From the NCBI GenBank assembly GCA_964469735.1, contig CAYXYS010000033.1:1-6879 (forward strand): 6,879 bases of DNA, written 5' to 3'. The position numbers were made by a program, and so were the translations under genes. Every line of letters begins with the position of its first letter. Position 1 is the first letter of the stretch. The notes beneath the pieces were generated by a model. The model saw nothing but the letters and a program-made list of their open reading frames with translations, had not been told where the DNA came from and made no database searches. Source of the stretch: JACOYH01 sp964469735 (lineage in GTDB: Bacteria > Patescibacteriota > Minisyncoccia > Minisyncoccales > MHMH01). Positions 6,497 to 6,879 of the stretch are shown here, one piece after another.

Positions 6497-6526
6497 CAAT
6501 TTACGAGGTTTCACCTCGTAAGATTG
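6497..6526. repeat. Perfect 21-bp palindrome with extended arms
   Basis: TTACGAGGT (6501-6509) and ACCTCGTAA (6513-6521) are perfect inverted arms of 9 bp around a TTC spacer. Outside them CAAT (6497-6500) pairs with ATTG (6523-6526) if the G at 6522 bulges out, making a 13-bp stem. No T-run follows on either strand, so it is not an ordinary terminator. It lies about 28 bp upstream of the topA -35 box. It could be a dimeric repressor operator, an RNA hairpin in an mfd-topA read-through transcript, or one copy of a dispersed palindromic repeat. Confidence 0.7.
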
Positions 6527-6742
6527 AAAAGCTGTTTGTTTGTAGTAGATATTTTCAGCCGGTTTTTCATCGTTTTGGAGGATTTCAAGGTGAGGTTGGG
6601 GTGCGGATCCAGAAAGCGCGGTAGAACAACTCAAAAAAATTTAAACACGAAAGAGTTCATACTATAGAAATATACGCAGATAGGATAATGGCGTATGGCA
6701 GTTCAAAATGCAGCCTCTCGACAATCTACACTCGAAAATTCG

Positions 6743-6764
6743 AAAAATAAAAAAGATGCTTTTT
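6743..6764 (-). terminator. Weak terminator candidate after the mfd-like gene
   Basis: Just past the stop, the minus strand reads AAAAAG-CAT-CTTTTT (plus 6764-6750) and continues TATTTTT. The six-base stem has only one G-C pair and a three-base loop, so it would be unstable, but the T-run and position fit termination of the gene ending at 6770. Confidence 0.35.
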
Positions 6765-6769
6765 AAAAA

Positions 6770-6879
6770 TTACCCCCTTTTTATTTTTTCAATGGCGTCA
6801 CTTAACATCTGACAATACAGATTTAATCCGACCTGGTTAATGTTGCCAGATTGCTCTTTGCCTAAAATGTTTCCCGCTC
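6770..6879 (-). CDS. mfd: Transcription-repair coupling factor (Mfd)-like, C-terminal fragment
   Basis: Only the last 35 codons and the TAA (6772-6770) are inside the window. The translation contains AGNILGKEQSG followed by VGLNLYCQMLSDAIEKIKRG. This matches the end of the second RecA-like helicase domain of Mfd, where the family reads RGAGxLLGxEQSG and then a GF/GL-x-LY-x-x-LL-x-x-A helix. RecG has a related but different sequence at this place (GPGExxGxxQSG). Mfd removes RNA polymerase stalled at DNA lesions and recruits UvrA for transcription-coupled repair. Typical Mfd continues for well over a hundred residues after this helix (domain D7); here the reading frame stops at once. After the stop the frame gives no D7-like sequence, so this is not a single nonsense change. 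A shorter Mfd-like helicase is therefore likely. topA lies downstream on the same strand. Confidence 0.75.
   Translation of the reverse strand, partial: AGNILGKEQSGNINQVGLNLYCQMLSDAIEKIKRG

Larger units (their letters stand above)
6430..6769. other. Intergenic region with no convincing gene
   Basis: These 340 bases between topA and the mfd-like gene hold the topA promoter, a perfect palindrome (6501-6521), a 6-bp inverted repeat ATACGC/GCGTAT (6672-6677 and 6691-6696) and a TCGAA/TTCGA repeat (6732-6743). Open frames exist but are short and look like nothing I recognise. Examples are 19 codons on the minus strand (MKNRLKISTTNKQLFNLTR) ending inside the palindrome, 20 codons on the plus strand from 6688, and 23 codons on the plus strand from 6695. 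No tRNA, tmRNA, RNase P or SRP RNA signature was found. It may be a decayed element or an unrecognised RNA; I cannot decide. Confidence 0.5.

Noticed and set aside
6508..6514. GTTTCAC inside the palindrome, resembling half of a parS site
   Set aside because: The symmetry centre of the palindrome is in a different place and the second half GTGAAAC is missing, so it is not parS.
6382..6624. 80-codon open frame on the plus strand starting inside topA and crossing the intergenic palindrome
   Set aside because: It begins antisense to the topA start, runs through the topA promoter and the palindrome, and its translation shows no domain-like pattern.

Overview
The window reads as ordinary chromosomal DNA of a small-genome bacterium, most likely a Candidate Phyla Radiation (Patescibacteria, Parcubacteria-like) lineage. 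This is an inference. It rests on moderate GC, gene starts with no recognisable Shine-Dalgarno sequence, a tRNA gene without an encoded CCA end, and compact housekeeping genes including a Mfd-like protein that seems to lack its last domain. There is no rRNA or phylogenetic marker in the window to settle it.

Layout, left to right. The 3' end of a PAP2-family membrane phosphatase gene (+, to 200) meets a tRNA-Leu(CAA) gene (-, 205-288) tail to tail, four bases apart. An 82-base gap (289-370) holds two divergent promoters that share almost the same -35 box, one firing left into the tRNA and one right into parA. parA (371-1174) and parB (1229-2101) form a two-gene chromosome-partitioning operon. 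parB converges on a bifunctional RelA/SpoT-type (p)ppGpp gene (-, 2098-4272), and the two stop codons overlap. Upstream of the RSH gene lie its own promoter and a hairpin terminator for topA. topA (-, 4390-6429) encodes DNA topoisomerase I with three C-terminal zinc ribbons. A 340-base stretch (6430-6769) with the topA promoter and a perfect 21-bp palindrome has no convincing gene. The last 110 bases are the 3' end of a gene on the minus strand resembling mfd.

Functionally these are core genes: chromosome segregation (ParAB), stringent response (RSH), supercoiling (TopA), transcription-coupled repair (Mfd), translation (tRNA-Leu) and probably envelope lipid metabolism (PAP2). I see no CRISPR array, no insertion sequence, no phage module and no new multi-gene system. 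The interesting points are at smaller scale: the overlapping divergent promoter, promoters placed so that mRNAs have almost no 5' leader, atypical RSH synthetase and hydrolase motifs, the shortened Mfd C-terminus, and the palindrome-bearing intergenic region.
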